Positions 44,369 through 54,141 of a DNA stretch of 64,000 nucleotides are shown here, piece after piece. The DNA lies in NCBI GenBank assembly GCA_964036045.1, contig OZ038384.1, positions 63,833,355 to 63,897,354 on the forward strand, in the 5' to 3' direction. The position numbers and the translations under genes are program-made. The stretch is from Eutreptiella sp. 'Long Island Sound 2002'. Its lineage: Eukaryota > Euglenozoa > Euglenophyceae > Eutreptiales > Eutreptiaceae. The notes beneath the pieces were generated by a model. It saw only the letters and a list, made by a program, of their open reading frames with translations. It was not told the DNA's origin and did not search any database. How positions within the stretch are numbered: position 1 is the stretch's first letter; every line of letters begins with the position of its first letter.

Positions 44369-45995
44369 TCTGCAGCGAAGGAGGTGATGGTTGATTACAG
44401 CGTGGTAGTGAGGGCAAACCCCAGCACTTTGGGACCCGCCAAGGGTTCCCCAGGGGTGGTATGACCGCCAGAGACATTGTTGCCGCATTGCAATTGGGGT
44501 TGTGCAGAAGAGTATCTTTCTTGCATTTGAGGAAACAATTTAGCTCAACAACGCAGTATGAGGGTATGAGGCTCGTCTGCCTGCAAATTTTTCTAGTTTT
44601 TGTTGGTTACTTGCAGAGAAGGCAGGGGTTGACTGTAGAACAATTTGGGGAACCCCATGTCGCAACGTTTGGCCTGAACTAAGAAGTCGATTTCCACGGT
44701 CGGTAAGAGAAGTCGAAGCTGAGCCTATCCACTACTCAAAGGCACAGGATGCCCGATCAGCATGCGTCGGATGCTCTGTCTGTTGGTGCCTCTTGGGGTG
44801 TTGCACACTCCGGGCGCGCGCCACATGCCTGTCTGAGGGTCTATTTTCGGTTTCCTACTGCTCATGATTGCGAAACAGCGCAGAGGTAAGGGTTGCTGAC
44901 GCCTGTCACCCTTCGAAAGCAAAATGGAGGCGTAGAGGCAGAGGGGCGGAGAGGCAGGAACACAAGGCAATCTGGAATGCGACCAGTGGACAGGGCATTG
45001 CACAAAGTGAGTGGATTCGACAGGATCGACGACAGGAGGGTGTCCAATGCAACACAATTGCAGTGAGCGCAGGCCCCAGATCTATCCACACCGCGGCTCC
45101 GACTGGAAATTGTTCAGCCCCCGAATCAGCCCTTCTCTTTGAGGATTGTTTTCTCTGTGCTTCGCCAGCTTACCGCGGCCTGGAACCCCCCCCCCCAAAA
45201 ATGTCCAGCCCTTGACTCCTGCTCCCCTGCAAAACAGCAAGCTGGGTGACAATTGCACACCAGATGCCCAACGCCCACTATGTGTACAAGGGGTATGAAT
45301 GCATGCCCTCCGCCTGTCTGCCTCTACACATTCCTGCTTTTTTGAGAGAGCAAGTAAACTAACTAACAATGGGCCAAATCCGCAATCTACTTGTGCAAAC
45401 ACGAGGCGCAACCCTGTGTGGATGTGTGGATGGGCTGGAACGATACTTCAGAGCCTGCAAATCCAGCTACAGAGCAATGCATTTTCGTGTGAGTGCGCTT
45501 GGTGTACCCCTGTAATTTGTGGGTGAAATTGCTGTCTTGCAGCTTGGGAGTGGGGCCGGACGTAGAGCATAGGGGGTGGCAGCAAGTATTTTGATACCCC
45601 CCTCTTTTTTCATCGTCCGCCCCATGTCTCACCTGGGGAAGGGGCTTCACCTTGGTAACCACCCAAACAAATACTCAGGTGAGGTTCAGGTTTGCCTACT
45701 TGCTCTTTCTGCTTGGCATGGCACTTTGTAAATTGCTTTCTCGACAATGGGGACTGGGGCATGGTGCTCCTTCCCCCCTTGCGCAAGCACCACCTTGTGC
45801 AGTCACGACTACCCGGCAAAATTGTCAATTTTGGTGCCTCGGGCGGTGTCTGCACAAGAGGTGGGGTAGTAGGTTTTGGAGTACGGCATTACCCCATACT
45901 CATGTCAGAAACTGTCGTTCCGCAGAAACGTAAGTTCTTTCATAGCCCTATTCTACCTGTGCATAGTCTGATCCTCTAACCCTAGACTATTTTAT

Positions 45996-46367
45996 TTGCG
46001 CCCCGTGCTCTTCTGTGCCAAGAGCGCTTCGAAACCTGCGGCGACGTCGCCGATGGGTGTTGACTGGTCCTGGGAGGGCCTAATTTCTGAACAACCACAC
46101 CTATTGGACAAAGCATGGTCAACGCTGGTCGCGCGACCTGTTCTGACGAACAGGGTACTAGGTGAACATGGATCCACTGTTCTACTTGCGGGGTCTACAG
46201 CTTGCACAGCGTCCAACAGAGTTAACACCACTTCGCTCGCAAAGATTTTCTTCGACACGCTGGGTGTTACGGTTGTCAACGGCTCCTTTACGTATTACCG
46301 AGATGCGATGTTGTTCGGGCTTATGCTGAGCTGGGGGCTGGAAGTGCACTTGGGGGTACGAACCTGA
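45996..46367 (+). CDS. Unrecognised ORF, possible exon
   Basis: About 123 codons, ending in TGA. The part from LVARPVLTNRVLGEHGSTVL to SWGLEVHLGV has balanced, globular-looking composition and a hydrophobic SFTYYRDAMLFGLMLSWGLE stretch. No family recognised and no clear splice partners. It ends just before a cluster of four palindromic repeats. Confidence 0.25.
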   Translation: MRPVLFCAKSASKPAATSPMGVDWSWEGLISEQPHLLDKAWSTLVARPVLTNRVLGEHGSTVLLAGSTACTASNRVNTTSLAKIFFDTLGVTVVNGSFTYYRDAMLFGLMLSWGLEVHLGVRT

Positions 46368-46522
46368 CATCCGAAGGTCTCGGCCCCCACCCGGGATAGG
46401 CAGTTTCACTGTTGCAGAAAAATGACCACAAACCCCCAACAAATCTTCATATTTCCGAAAACACCAATTTTCAACCAACACTGTTTTGGGGATTCCTCTT
46501 GTGCCACTCCAACCTCTCAAGG

Positions 46523-46866
46523 GTTTCACAGTCAACAGCGAAACCTTGGGGGTCAGGTTTGTGCTGTACTATGCTCCGGGCTGTATGCAACCCCTGAGTC
46601 CTGTCTACATACCCCCCCTTGGGGTGGTACTGGTGGTTCATTTTGGGGGGGATGGATTATATGAGCACCAAAGTCTGCTTAATAGTGTAGGGTAGTTTCA
46701 ATGTCAACAATGAAACTCTGCCTTGCTCCGGAGGATATGACATAGCAGCAACGACTGGGGCACATAACTGTAGGAACTCGATGACCGGAAATAGTTTCAT
46801 TGTTGACAGTGAAACTATCTGTGATACCGTGGTGTGTATGTACTTTCACTGTTGACAGTGAAACTG
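46523..46866. repeat. Cluster of four palindromic repeats left of the PiggyBac element
   Basis: Near-palindromes at 46523-46544, 46695-46716, 46794-46815 and 46844-46865, all variants of TTTCACTGTYRACAGTGAAA. The third extends to 14 paired bases per arm (ATAGTTTCATTGTTG...GAAACTAT). The same family resumes at 53988, on the other side of the PiggyBac element. Confidence 0.85.
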
Positions 46867-46970
46867 TTTCCCACACTGTGGTGTCCAGGGGTAAACAGGG
46901 AGGGCGGGTACAGTGAATTTTATTTTTTGGAAGAGGCCTGTAAAAAACGGAACCGGAAATATCACCAGAC

Positions 46971-47041
46971 CGTCGTCTGGTCCAATGGTTATAACCCTCG
47001 TCTTGTACCGCTCGGGGGTGGGTTCGATTTCCACTAGATCC
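46971..47041 (+). tRNA. Degenerate tRNA-like sequence (Thr-TGT-like)
   Basis: It has an A-box-like TGGTCCAATGG, a B box GGTTCGATTTCC, and a good T-arm (GTGGG, loop TTCGATT, TCCAC). The anticodon region CTTGTAC suggests TGT (threonine). The acceptor ends do not pair and the anticodon stem is disrupted, so it is a tRNA pseudogene or the head of a tRNA-derived SINE rather than a working tRNA. Confidence 0.4.
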
Positions 47042-47170
47042 CCCATCCTAGCCACCCTGTGGCATACCACACCAGTACATGGTCACCCACTAGGCATGGT
47101 AATTGCCCCGTTGCAAAGAGGGTACACTACTAGTACTACCAAACCGGTAGTTTTTAGACATGTTTTGTAG

Positions 47171-47187
47171 TATATTCCTTTGTCTAC
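47171..47187 (+). repeat. Left inner TIR core of the PiggyBac-like element
   Basis: TATATTCCTTTGTCTAC; pairs with 53730-53746 with one mismatch. Confidence 0.75.
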
Positions 47188-47189
47188 GG

Positions 47190-47560
47190 CTCTCGGGGCC
47201 GTCGCGCGTCCCCCGTGTCCCCCGTGGGGAAGTGTTGGCTCTGGGGGTTTTTGGGGTTGCCGAATCCATTTCCGGGGTTGTTTCTGTGCGGTTTTGGGGT
47301 TTTTAGGGTCAGAGCCACTGTTGGAACTTGGCTCTCGCGTTCTGCGTGTCCCCGGTGTCCCCCTTTCCCCCCCATGGTGCCTTGCACGCGTCGCGCCCGT
47401 CGCGCCCGTCGCGCACGTCTTATTTTTTGGCTCTGAGGTTGTCCCTGGGGACGGTTGCTCGTCGGGCGCGTTCTGCGTGTTTTGCGGGGTTTTCTTTTAG
47501 GGACAAGGTCCGGCAACACAGAGGGGAGTTGGCTCCCCCGAGACCTGAGGGCTGTTGGTA
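47190..47560. repeat. GCGCGT-rich subterminal region
   Basis: Repeated GTCGCGC, GCGTTCTGCGTGT and GTCCCCGGTGTCCCCC strings, the same vocabulary as the introns of the two genes in this element. The open frames on both strands (47180-47519) come from this composition and are not genes. Confidence 0.6.
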
Positions 47561-47600
47561 AGCCCTGCAGGGACCGGTAGCCACCGGCAGGTATGTTCCC

Positions 47601-47610
47601 TATTTAAAAG
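47601..47610 (+). promoter_or_regulatory. TATA-like box upstream of gene X
   Basis: TATTTAAAAG, about 360 bp before the ATG and about 240 bp before a likely 5'-UTR intron. Placement is plausible for a pol II core promoter, but there is no other support. Confidence 0.35.
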
Positions 47611-47964
47611 CGACACCGAAGTGCCAGTGACGTTGTGTAGGCCGCAGTCCCGTAGCACACAAGTAGTCCACAAGGCAATACCAAGGCCACGCGTTCTCCC
47701 ATAGACCACAAGTTGCACCCACGGCTACGCAGGCCACACCACGAGGTGCCTAAACAGTGCATCGTTGTCATCGCCTTCCGTAGCCTTTTTTAGACACAAA
47801 AAGTGACTGGCGGTTGGATTTTGAAAAAGCAGAGAAATACGAGCATCGGTGTGTCCTGTGTGTCTCGCGTGTCCTTCGTGCTGTCTTTGCACGTGTCCCT
47901 GCAATCCGTTATTCGTTCCGCATGTCCTGCATGTTCTCCATTGCACTGTTCCTTGTGTCCAAGC

Positions 47965-50900
47965 ATGGCGCTGCCGCTCTACCCGGCATCATACCAAGTC
48001 GCTGGGTCACACTTGGAGCAATGCGACCCAATGTCGGCGGCCGAGGTCGAGCCTGGCACCGCCGGGGTGATATTTCAAATAAAGCAGCAGACCAGTTGGT
48101 ACCACGTGGGCTGGGTGCAAGCGGTCAAGGACATAAAAGACCCCAAGACAAAGGAAGTTGACGACGGCCTCTACCTGTCGCAGGCGATCAGCTACCAAAT
48201 ACACACCCGCGAGAACAAGAAGACCGGTGCCAAAGAAAGGCGTATCGAGAACCAAAGGAGCCAAGGAAATTTCGCTGTGGCAAGCAACAAGATCAAGAGT
48301 GGTTGTTTCTGGGGATTCATCCCAGATCACCCGAGGTGTGGGCGCGTTCTGAGCGTCGTGTTCGTTGGCTCTATCTCTGTCCCTGGGGCCTGTCTGAATG
48401 TCGTGCCTGCTATGCGCGTCCAGAGTCCCAGGCTCCCCCACTGTCCCTAGGGACAGGGAAGCGTCGGGCGCGTCGTGCGTGTCTCCACCTCCTGTACCCG
48501 TGTCCACAGACGGAGAAGAAGTCGAAGAAAGGGAAAGAGAAGTCAAAGAAGCAAAAGGAGAAGCAGAAGGAGAAGGAGCAGACAAAGAAGAAGAAGAAGG
48601 AGGGAAAGGAAAAGAAGACGAGGGGCCAAACCCCAAAGAAGAGGAAGGAGGAAGCGGCGGAGGAAGGGGACGAAGATGAAGAAGAGGAGGATGAGGAGGA
48701 TGACGAGATTGTACTCCTCGGCAAAAAGCAGGCCCAGGTGGCGTCAGCGAAGGCAGAGGTGGCTAGGATGACAGCGGCGGGGACCGGGATGGGGAGGCAG
48801 GTGAGGTCAACGTTGTTGGAGAGGGATGACCCCATGTCCCCGGACACTGGCAAGGGAACGTCCAGATCCGGGTCGGGCAGCGAGTCCAACAGCAGCGGCA
48901 GCAGCAGCACCAGCACCAGCATCAGCAGCAACAACAGCGGTGACACCGAGCAGGACGAGCCAAGCAAGTTGGCGAAGACCAAAAGTGCACTTCGCACTAT
49001 CAAATCCGAGGAAGCGGTCGCGCGGCCGAAAAAGCAGCACTTTTACGTGGAGACCTCAGGGCGGCCCCCGCGTGTGCTGCCTACCAGGGCAACCCGCCAA
49101 GAGAAGCATAAGAGCAGCGATGCCCACCAGCGAAGTATCCAAATCCTCGAGGAGTTCCTGCAGGAGTACGACAGCAATCTGGGGCAACTGGTACACCATT
49201 ACAAGGAGTGTTGTAAGAAGAAGGACCACCCTGCAGAAGGTGTGTCCGCTCTGCGTGTCATTCGTGCTGTCTCTCGACATGTTCTTGGCCGCCGTGACGT
49301 TCGTCGCGCGTGTTCTGCGCGTTTTGCGTGTTGTCTCCAACGGTGTCCCCGGCGCCTTGGCAACGTTCCACGCGTCGCGCGTGTTCTGCAGCTGACCCCT
49401 TTTTTTGTAGAGCGGCAGGATTTGGCGATGGCGGTCACCTTGACGTGGACCGCGGCTCCACGTACCATCCAGGCCGTGGTGGGGTGCGGAACAAAGAGTT
49501 GTTCCAGTGCAAGCCAGGCCCACGAGTACTTCAAGCAGCAGTTCCCCACCAGTCAACCGGCAAAGGCGGCCGCCTCGTTGTTGCGGGCCATGGCGCGGTG
49601 CACGATGGGTTGTGACATGGCGGCGCCGTACACGGAAGGGCAAGATGTTGGCAGCGTCAAGACGGAAGGCGTGTCGTTGGGTGCCCTGAGTGCTTCGGCG
49701 GCGCGGGAGGCGCTGGGCACAAGCGGCGACAAGAGGAGGCGTGGGGCTATGGATACGTGAAGTGGGTTCCGCGGGGAAGACCTTATCGACATATTGTTCG
49801 AGAAGATGGCCGACAAATATGAGCGGACCCTGAAGGCGGCCGGGTTGCTCCGCTACATGTTGACGCAGGATGGGGCCGACGATGAGACCCTTGCAAATCT
49901 GGGCAAGAACTGGAGGCAGATGAGCAGCACCGACTATGAGGACTACATGACTTTGAAGCGTCAGAGGGTATGTCACTGCTTAACGCGCTCTGCATGTCGT
50001 ACGTGTCGGCTCTACAGTTGTCCCTGGTGCCCCGCGTCACTGCTGCACGCGCTCTGCGCGTCATACGTGTTGTCTCTGCTCCTGTCCCTGGCGCCCCTCA
50101 TTCGTGCTGCATGCGTTTTGCGCGTCACACGTGTCGACGCCTGTTCTACAGACCGCGCAGACGGCGTACTACCTGCAGCCCCAGCCGTACGACTACTACG
50201 GCCAGCCGTACCAGTACTACGGGCAGCAGCCGGTGTATGCCAAGTACCCAGCGCAACCCATGTACCACGGGTACGAGTCTCACCAAGAGGAGCCGCCCCC
50301 ACCTCCCCTTGGCATCCCTCCTGCACAGGAGGTTGACGAGAGGGGGGAATTAGACTTCCCGCTCAAGAAGGAGGCGGACGAGGCGGAGGCGTCCGGGGGC
50401 GCGCCCGAGCCGGAGGCCAAACCGGAGGAAAAGCCGGAGACGGTGCAGGAGGCGGAGCCGGAGGCTAAGCCGGAGGACAAGCAGCAGCCCGCAGATCCTC
50501 GCGAACCGCGCCCAGCCCGTGGAGAACCGTTGTTGACGCAAAAGGGTCCGGAAGCCGGTGTGGCCACAGGTGTTGCAACAGGGTGCGGGTGTGTTCCGTC
50601 CCATGCGTTATTGCTGTTCCGCATGTCCGGCTCTGATGTGTCTCTGGGGACAGGCGGCAGTGCCCTGCGGGTTCTGCGCGTTCCGCGCGTCGGCTTTATG
50701 CGTGTCCTTGGGGACCTCCGGCGCGGCCTGCATGTTTCCCGTGTCCTGCAGAATGGGCGTCTGAGGCTCCGTATGAACAAGACGAAGAATGGGACGCGGA
50801 CGCGGTATTCGGGAGACAGACAACGCAGCCAGCAAGGGCGTTTACTCCGTGGGACGCACTGCGCAGTAGACCACACTCACGACCGGTACAACAGTACTAG
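47965..50900 (+). CDS. Gene X of the PiggyBac-like element: acidic/basic low-complexity protein
   Basis: Exons at about 47965-48335, 48510-49239, 49411-49967, 50152-50557 (or 50569) and 50752-50900 (stop TAG). Exon 1 encodes a globular-looking domain (SWYHVGWVQAVKDIKDPKTK, DDGLYLSQAISYQIHTREN). Exon 2 encodes a Lys/Glu-rich then Ser-rich segment and LEEFLQEYDSNLGQLVHHYK. Exon 3 contains HEYFKQQFPTSQPAKAAASL. Exon 4 starts with a Tyr/Gln-rich YYLQPQPYDYYGQPYQYY prion-like stretch. Exon 5 ends RSRPHSRPVQQY. Introns 3 and 4 keep frame. Intron 1 does not (exon 1 ends in phase 2, exon 2 needs phase 0), and a TGA at 49756 interrupts exon 3, so this copy may be defective. An intron also seems to sit in the 5' UTR (about 47850-47963). 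Function unknown. Confidence 0.55.
48336..48509 (+). repeat. Introner-like intron, copy 1
   Basis: Starts GTGTGGGCGCGTTCTGAGCG and ends GTGTCCACAG. It contains GGGACAGGGAAGCGTCGGGC and GCGTCGTGCGTGTCTCC. It is similar in vocabulary to the introns at 49240, 49968, 50558 and 51988. Confidence 0.6.
49240..49410 (+). repeat. Introner-like intron, copy 2
   Basis: Starts GTGTGTCCGCTCTGCGTGTC. It contains GTCGCGCGTGTTCTGCGCGT and ACGCGTCGCGCGTGTTCTGC, and ends TTTTTTTGTAG. Confidence 0.65.
49968..50151 (+). repeat. Introner-like intron, copy 3
   Basis: Starts GTATGTCACTGCTTAACGCG. It has three successive versions of a roughly 55 bp unit (GCACGCGCTCTGCGCGTCAT, CTGCATGCGTTTTGCGCGTC) alternating with GTCCCTGGTGCCCC or GTCCCTGGCGCCCC, and ends CTGTTCTACAG. 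Phase 0. Confidence 0.7.
50558..50751 (+). repeat. Introner-like intron, copy 4
   Basis: The donor is GTGTGGCC at 50558 or GTGTTGCA at 50570 (both phase 1). The body contains GTCTCTGGGGACAGG, GGGTTCTGCGCGTTCCGCGC and GTCCTTGGGGACC, and it ends CGTGTCCTGCAG. The frame resumes with EWASEAPYEQDEEWDADAVF. Confidence 0.65.
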
Positions 50901-51599
50901 CAGCGATGATTTCGTTGACAAGGGGGACAAGGGGGAGGACGTGCAGAACGCGGCCGACACGCGCATCGTCCCCGGGGACAAGTGCAGCGGCAGCGTGTAG
51001 AACGCGCTGAGCGTCAGTGCAGACCAGGGACCGGCCCAGGGACAACGTGGAGGGGGAGGAAACAGAAGGGGGACAGTGGACAGTGGGTAGTGGGCAGTGG
51101 GCAGTGGGCAGCGCACACGAACGGTGTGCTGGTACCCGCTGCAGTGTGCATTGTGGAGCGTGTGGCTGCCGCGCTGTGAGACCCTGCCTGGTTGGGGGCC
51201 CGGGCCGCACAACAACCCATCTCCACCATCAACAACCCCCTGTTGTGCGCATCCCCCCAGCGAGGAAGGCCGGCCCTCGCGGGTTGGGTGGGGCTGAGTG
51301 GTGCGGTGGTTACCTGGGAAGCCCCTGCATGCTGTGGCGGGGAAGGCCGACGTTGGGGCAGCGGGCCCAAGAGGGGGACGGCGGGCGGCATCGGCAGCGC
51401 GGGGAGGAGGAATGGAAGGAGAGAAGGAAAGGTAAAGGGAGGTAAGGGGGTAAGGGAACCCAGCGCTCTGTGAGTCAGTCTTGGACGTGTGGACTTGTGA
51501 TTAGTCTCGCGAGGCCTTGGTAGCTGGGGCAGCTTCCCCTTGGGGAGTGGCGGAGCAATGTACATACACAAATATATATTTGCGGCACTTTTTTGTCAC

Positions 51600-51771
51600 A
51601 GTTAGTGTGTTGAGACGCGCACGACGCGCCCGACGCCCGCGACGCACTGTGCGGCCCCAGGGACACCATGGGGGACATCATGTAGGACGAGCAGAACGTT
51701 GTTGTGGCACCAGGGATAGGTCTGGGGACAACGCGCACGACCCCCAGAACGCATGCATCCTTTGTTAACAG
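51600..51771 (-). repeat. Introner-like block in opposite orientation
   Basis: Between GTTAGT (51600) and TTAACAG (51771) the sequence carries GCGCACGACGCGCCCGACGC, GGCCCCAGGGAC and ACAACGCGCACGACCCCCAG, i.e. the complement of the strings seen in the other introns. It could be an intron made from the same element inserted backwards, upstream of the transposase. Confidence 0.4.
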
Positions 51772-51845
51772 CTCACACATGCCCTCATTGGACCGTCTTT
51801 CGGAGGGGCCACTCCCATGTTCCCAGTGCAAAAGTGATCTGTCAT

Positions 51846-53275
51846 AGCCCATACGACCCGGGGTCTCAAGACTGGACGGATTCAACATCGATGAGGTTTG
51901 GGACTACATGCTGAAGCCAATCACCGGGCTGCAGTGCGCCATCCTCGTTGCAGAACACCAACAGGAACTCATTCCATGGGTCGACAAGTACGTCGTGCGC
52001 GTCATGTCCTGCGGCTCCGAACGTCGTGCGCGCTGTGCAGGGTGGCTTCGTTTGTTGTTCCTCATCTTGGCACCGTGTTCCCACGCGTGTGTCTTAACCA
52101 TTTGTAGGTACAATTCGTTCCTGATTTGCCTCGGCATGGTCCGGCCGGTACAAGTGGACGGCATTTGGGATAAAAAGCATCTAGCGTACAACAAGTACAT
52201 GGGTTCCCTCTTACCGCGGTCTATGTACTACCGGTTACAAAAACTTCTACGCACCGATGTTACCGACCTCCTTGAGGAGTGCCACTCTGTGTGGAGTGCA
52301 GCGTGGGATATCGGTGGGGCGGTGTGTGGGGATGAGGCCATTGTCCCCCACACCGGTGGCCGGTGCATGGGGCTACGGCGATTCATTGCCCGCAAGCCCC
52401 ATGCCACCGGTATAAAGTCATACGTCCTTGCCGACAACACGGGGGGGTACGTTGTGGACGTCTACCTATACACCGGCCGTCGGGGGAGGGTCCGGCGGTT
52501 TGAGTCGTGTGCGGGGAACTTCGATGCCAAGCGCATCGTGGGGCTCTGGTCACGACTCATTGCACCTGGGACATTGTTTGTGGCCGATAGCTTCTTCGGA
52601 AGCCATGCCATGGCACAAGACCTCTCGGCCCGTGGGACACCCTACTTGATGCTCATCAAGAAGGACAAGCGGGATGCCGGCCTAACAAACGCCAAGCAGC
52701 CGACCCAAGAGGGCGATTGTGCACGGGCAATTGTGGACGGCACCTATGAGCTGTGCGTCTACAAGAACCCGAAGGTTGGGCACAAGCCCCCGAAAATCGT
52801 CCCCTTCCTTACCAATTGTTGGTACGGGGTTGACGATCCCGCACGGGATCGGAGGGGCAACAACCTTCCCGCCGTGGTGGCCAAGTACCGGGAGGTCTCC
52901 CGTGCCGTGGACGGGGCAAACCAAATGGCGTTGCAAATGCGCCAAATGGGGCGCCAAATGACATGGAGCCACGCCGTGTGTGCCTTCATGTTGCGGTACG
53001 CGACCGGGAATGCCTTTGCAACATGCAAGGCGTTGGGGTTGGTGGACAAGAAGACCACCATGTGGGAGTTCCGGTGGGACATCCTCAAGCGGCGGTACTT
53101 TGCGCAGCCTGAGGAGCCCGCGGCCTGCCCGGAAAGCGTGGTACACGCACCGGTCCGGCACACGCAGCGGAAGCTCTGCACCTATTTTGGTGAGGGCCGA
53201 ACGCATTGGGCGTGCGCGGCATGTGGCACGGCCATGCACATCACGTGCTTTGGGCCCTCCCATGATGTGGAGTAG
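51846..53275 (+). CDS. PiggyBac-type transposase (DDE_Tnp_1_7), intron-containing
   Basis: Exons 51846-51987 (5' end open; a TAG precedes the frame at 51845) and 52108-53275 (stop TAG). The join WVDK|YNSFLICLGM keeps frame across a phase 2 intron. Domain order fits the family: KKHLAYNKYMGSLLPRSMYY, then CGDEAIVPHTGGRCMG followed by RKPHATGIKSYVLADNTGGY (first Asp, 52331), LFVADSFFGSHAMAQDL (second Asp, 52586), RAVDGANQMALQMRQMG (third Asp, 52910), then RYATGNAFATCKALG, and a C-terminal Cys/His finger (CTYFGEGRTHWACAACGTAM). PiggyBac enzymes cut and paste at TTAA sites. The second acidic residue of the usual VDxxD pair is Asn here. The N-terminal part is missing or in an unrecognised upstream exon. 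Confidence 0.88.
51988..52107 (+). repeat. Introner-like intron in the transposase gene, copy 5
   Basis: 120 bp, starts GTACGTCGTGCGCGTCATGT and ends CCATTTGTAG. It contains GAACGTCGTGCGCGCTGTGC and CCACGCGTGTGTC. Phase 2. Confidence 0.75.
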
Positions 53276-53411
53276 GTCATGGGCTATGACGAGACGGACG
53301 TGGGGGCGGAGCCTCTGCTATCCCTACCCATGGGACCAGTGCGAACCCTGGTGGGACAACCGCGTAGGCTGGATACCCAACTGTGAGGATGCGGCCCCAT
53401 CCACCCACCCA

Positions 53412-53518
<107 letters not shown>

Positions 53519-53729
53519 CCATGGTGCAGCTGCACATCAGTGTGGGGCGCGTCCTACGCGTCCTGCGTGTCCTGGATTAGTGTCTCTCAACATGTCCCCA
53601 GAGGCACACCGCATTTGGCCCCCAACGTCGTGCGCGTCATGTGCATCCTACGTGTCCTAGAACGTTTAGGTTTGTTTGTCGGGAATACACAGGACATTTT
53701 CCGTGGCTCTGGTCGTGAATGGCGGCTCT

Positions 53730-53780
53730 GTAGCCAAAGGAATATAGCTGACCATGTATATAGACACCAGTTTTCTAGCC
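53730..53780 (-). repeat. Right terminal inverted repeat of the PiggyBac-like element
   Basis: The reverse complement runs CTAGAAAACTGGTGTC, ACATGG, TATATTCCTTTGGCTAC, matching the left end block by block with small gaps. Confidence 0.65.
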
Positions 53781-53987
53781 CTGGCTGTAGGAAAAGTACC
53801 CCACCAGGACTTGGAGGCATCAATAGAGATGCACCACACCCGTTATGTCCTTGTGTGCATGTCCTTGTGTGCATGGGAGAACAGTGGGGTGCCAGGTGAG
53901 GACTTCATGCCCCCCTCCCCCCCCATGTACTTGCATTCACTCTATTGCCCACCTGCTTTCAGGTGGGAGGCATCGGATCACAAGGAC

Positions 53988-54124
53988 TTTCACTGTCAAC
54001 AGTGAAACCATGTCCAGCCACTGCCTGTTGGGTCCACATGTTGTCTTTCCTCCTCTGCATAAGTTCTGTTAATGTTCTTGCTAACACTTTCTCTCCACTA
54101 ACTTTCACTGTCAACTGTGAAACC
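53988..54124. repeat. Two palindromic repeats in a probable intron
   Basis: Copies at 53988-54008 and 54103-54124 (TTTCACTGTCAACTGTGAAA). The second lies 17 nt before a good 3' splice site (TTGTTACCTCAG, ending 54141). Confidence 0.75.
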
Positions 54125-54141
54125 ACTGGTTGTTACCTCAG

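Larger units (their letters stand above)
39303..46500. other. Intergenic region after the anoctamin gene
   Basis: No gene I can support. It includes a pair of direct repeats (40815-40985 and 42000-42180), a hairpin (41352-41375), GA, ATG and TG microsatellites, and homopolymer G or C tracts at about 41140 and 42061. The open frames 40492-40740 and 45996-46367 are listed separately with low confidence. Confidence 0.5.

Noticed and set aside
46971-47041. A functional tRNA gene
   Set aside because: The acceptor and anticodon stems do not pair, so only a degenerate tRNA-like call is supported.
47180-47519. Overlapping open frames on both strands at the left end of the PiggyBac-like element
   Set aside because: The sequence is the same GC-rich repeat found in the introns. 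The translations are Val/Ala/Arg/Pro strings without motifs.
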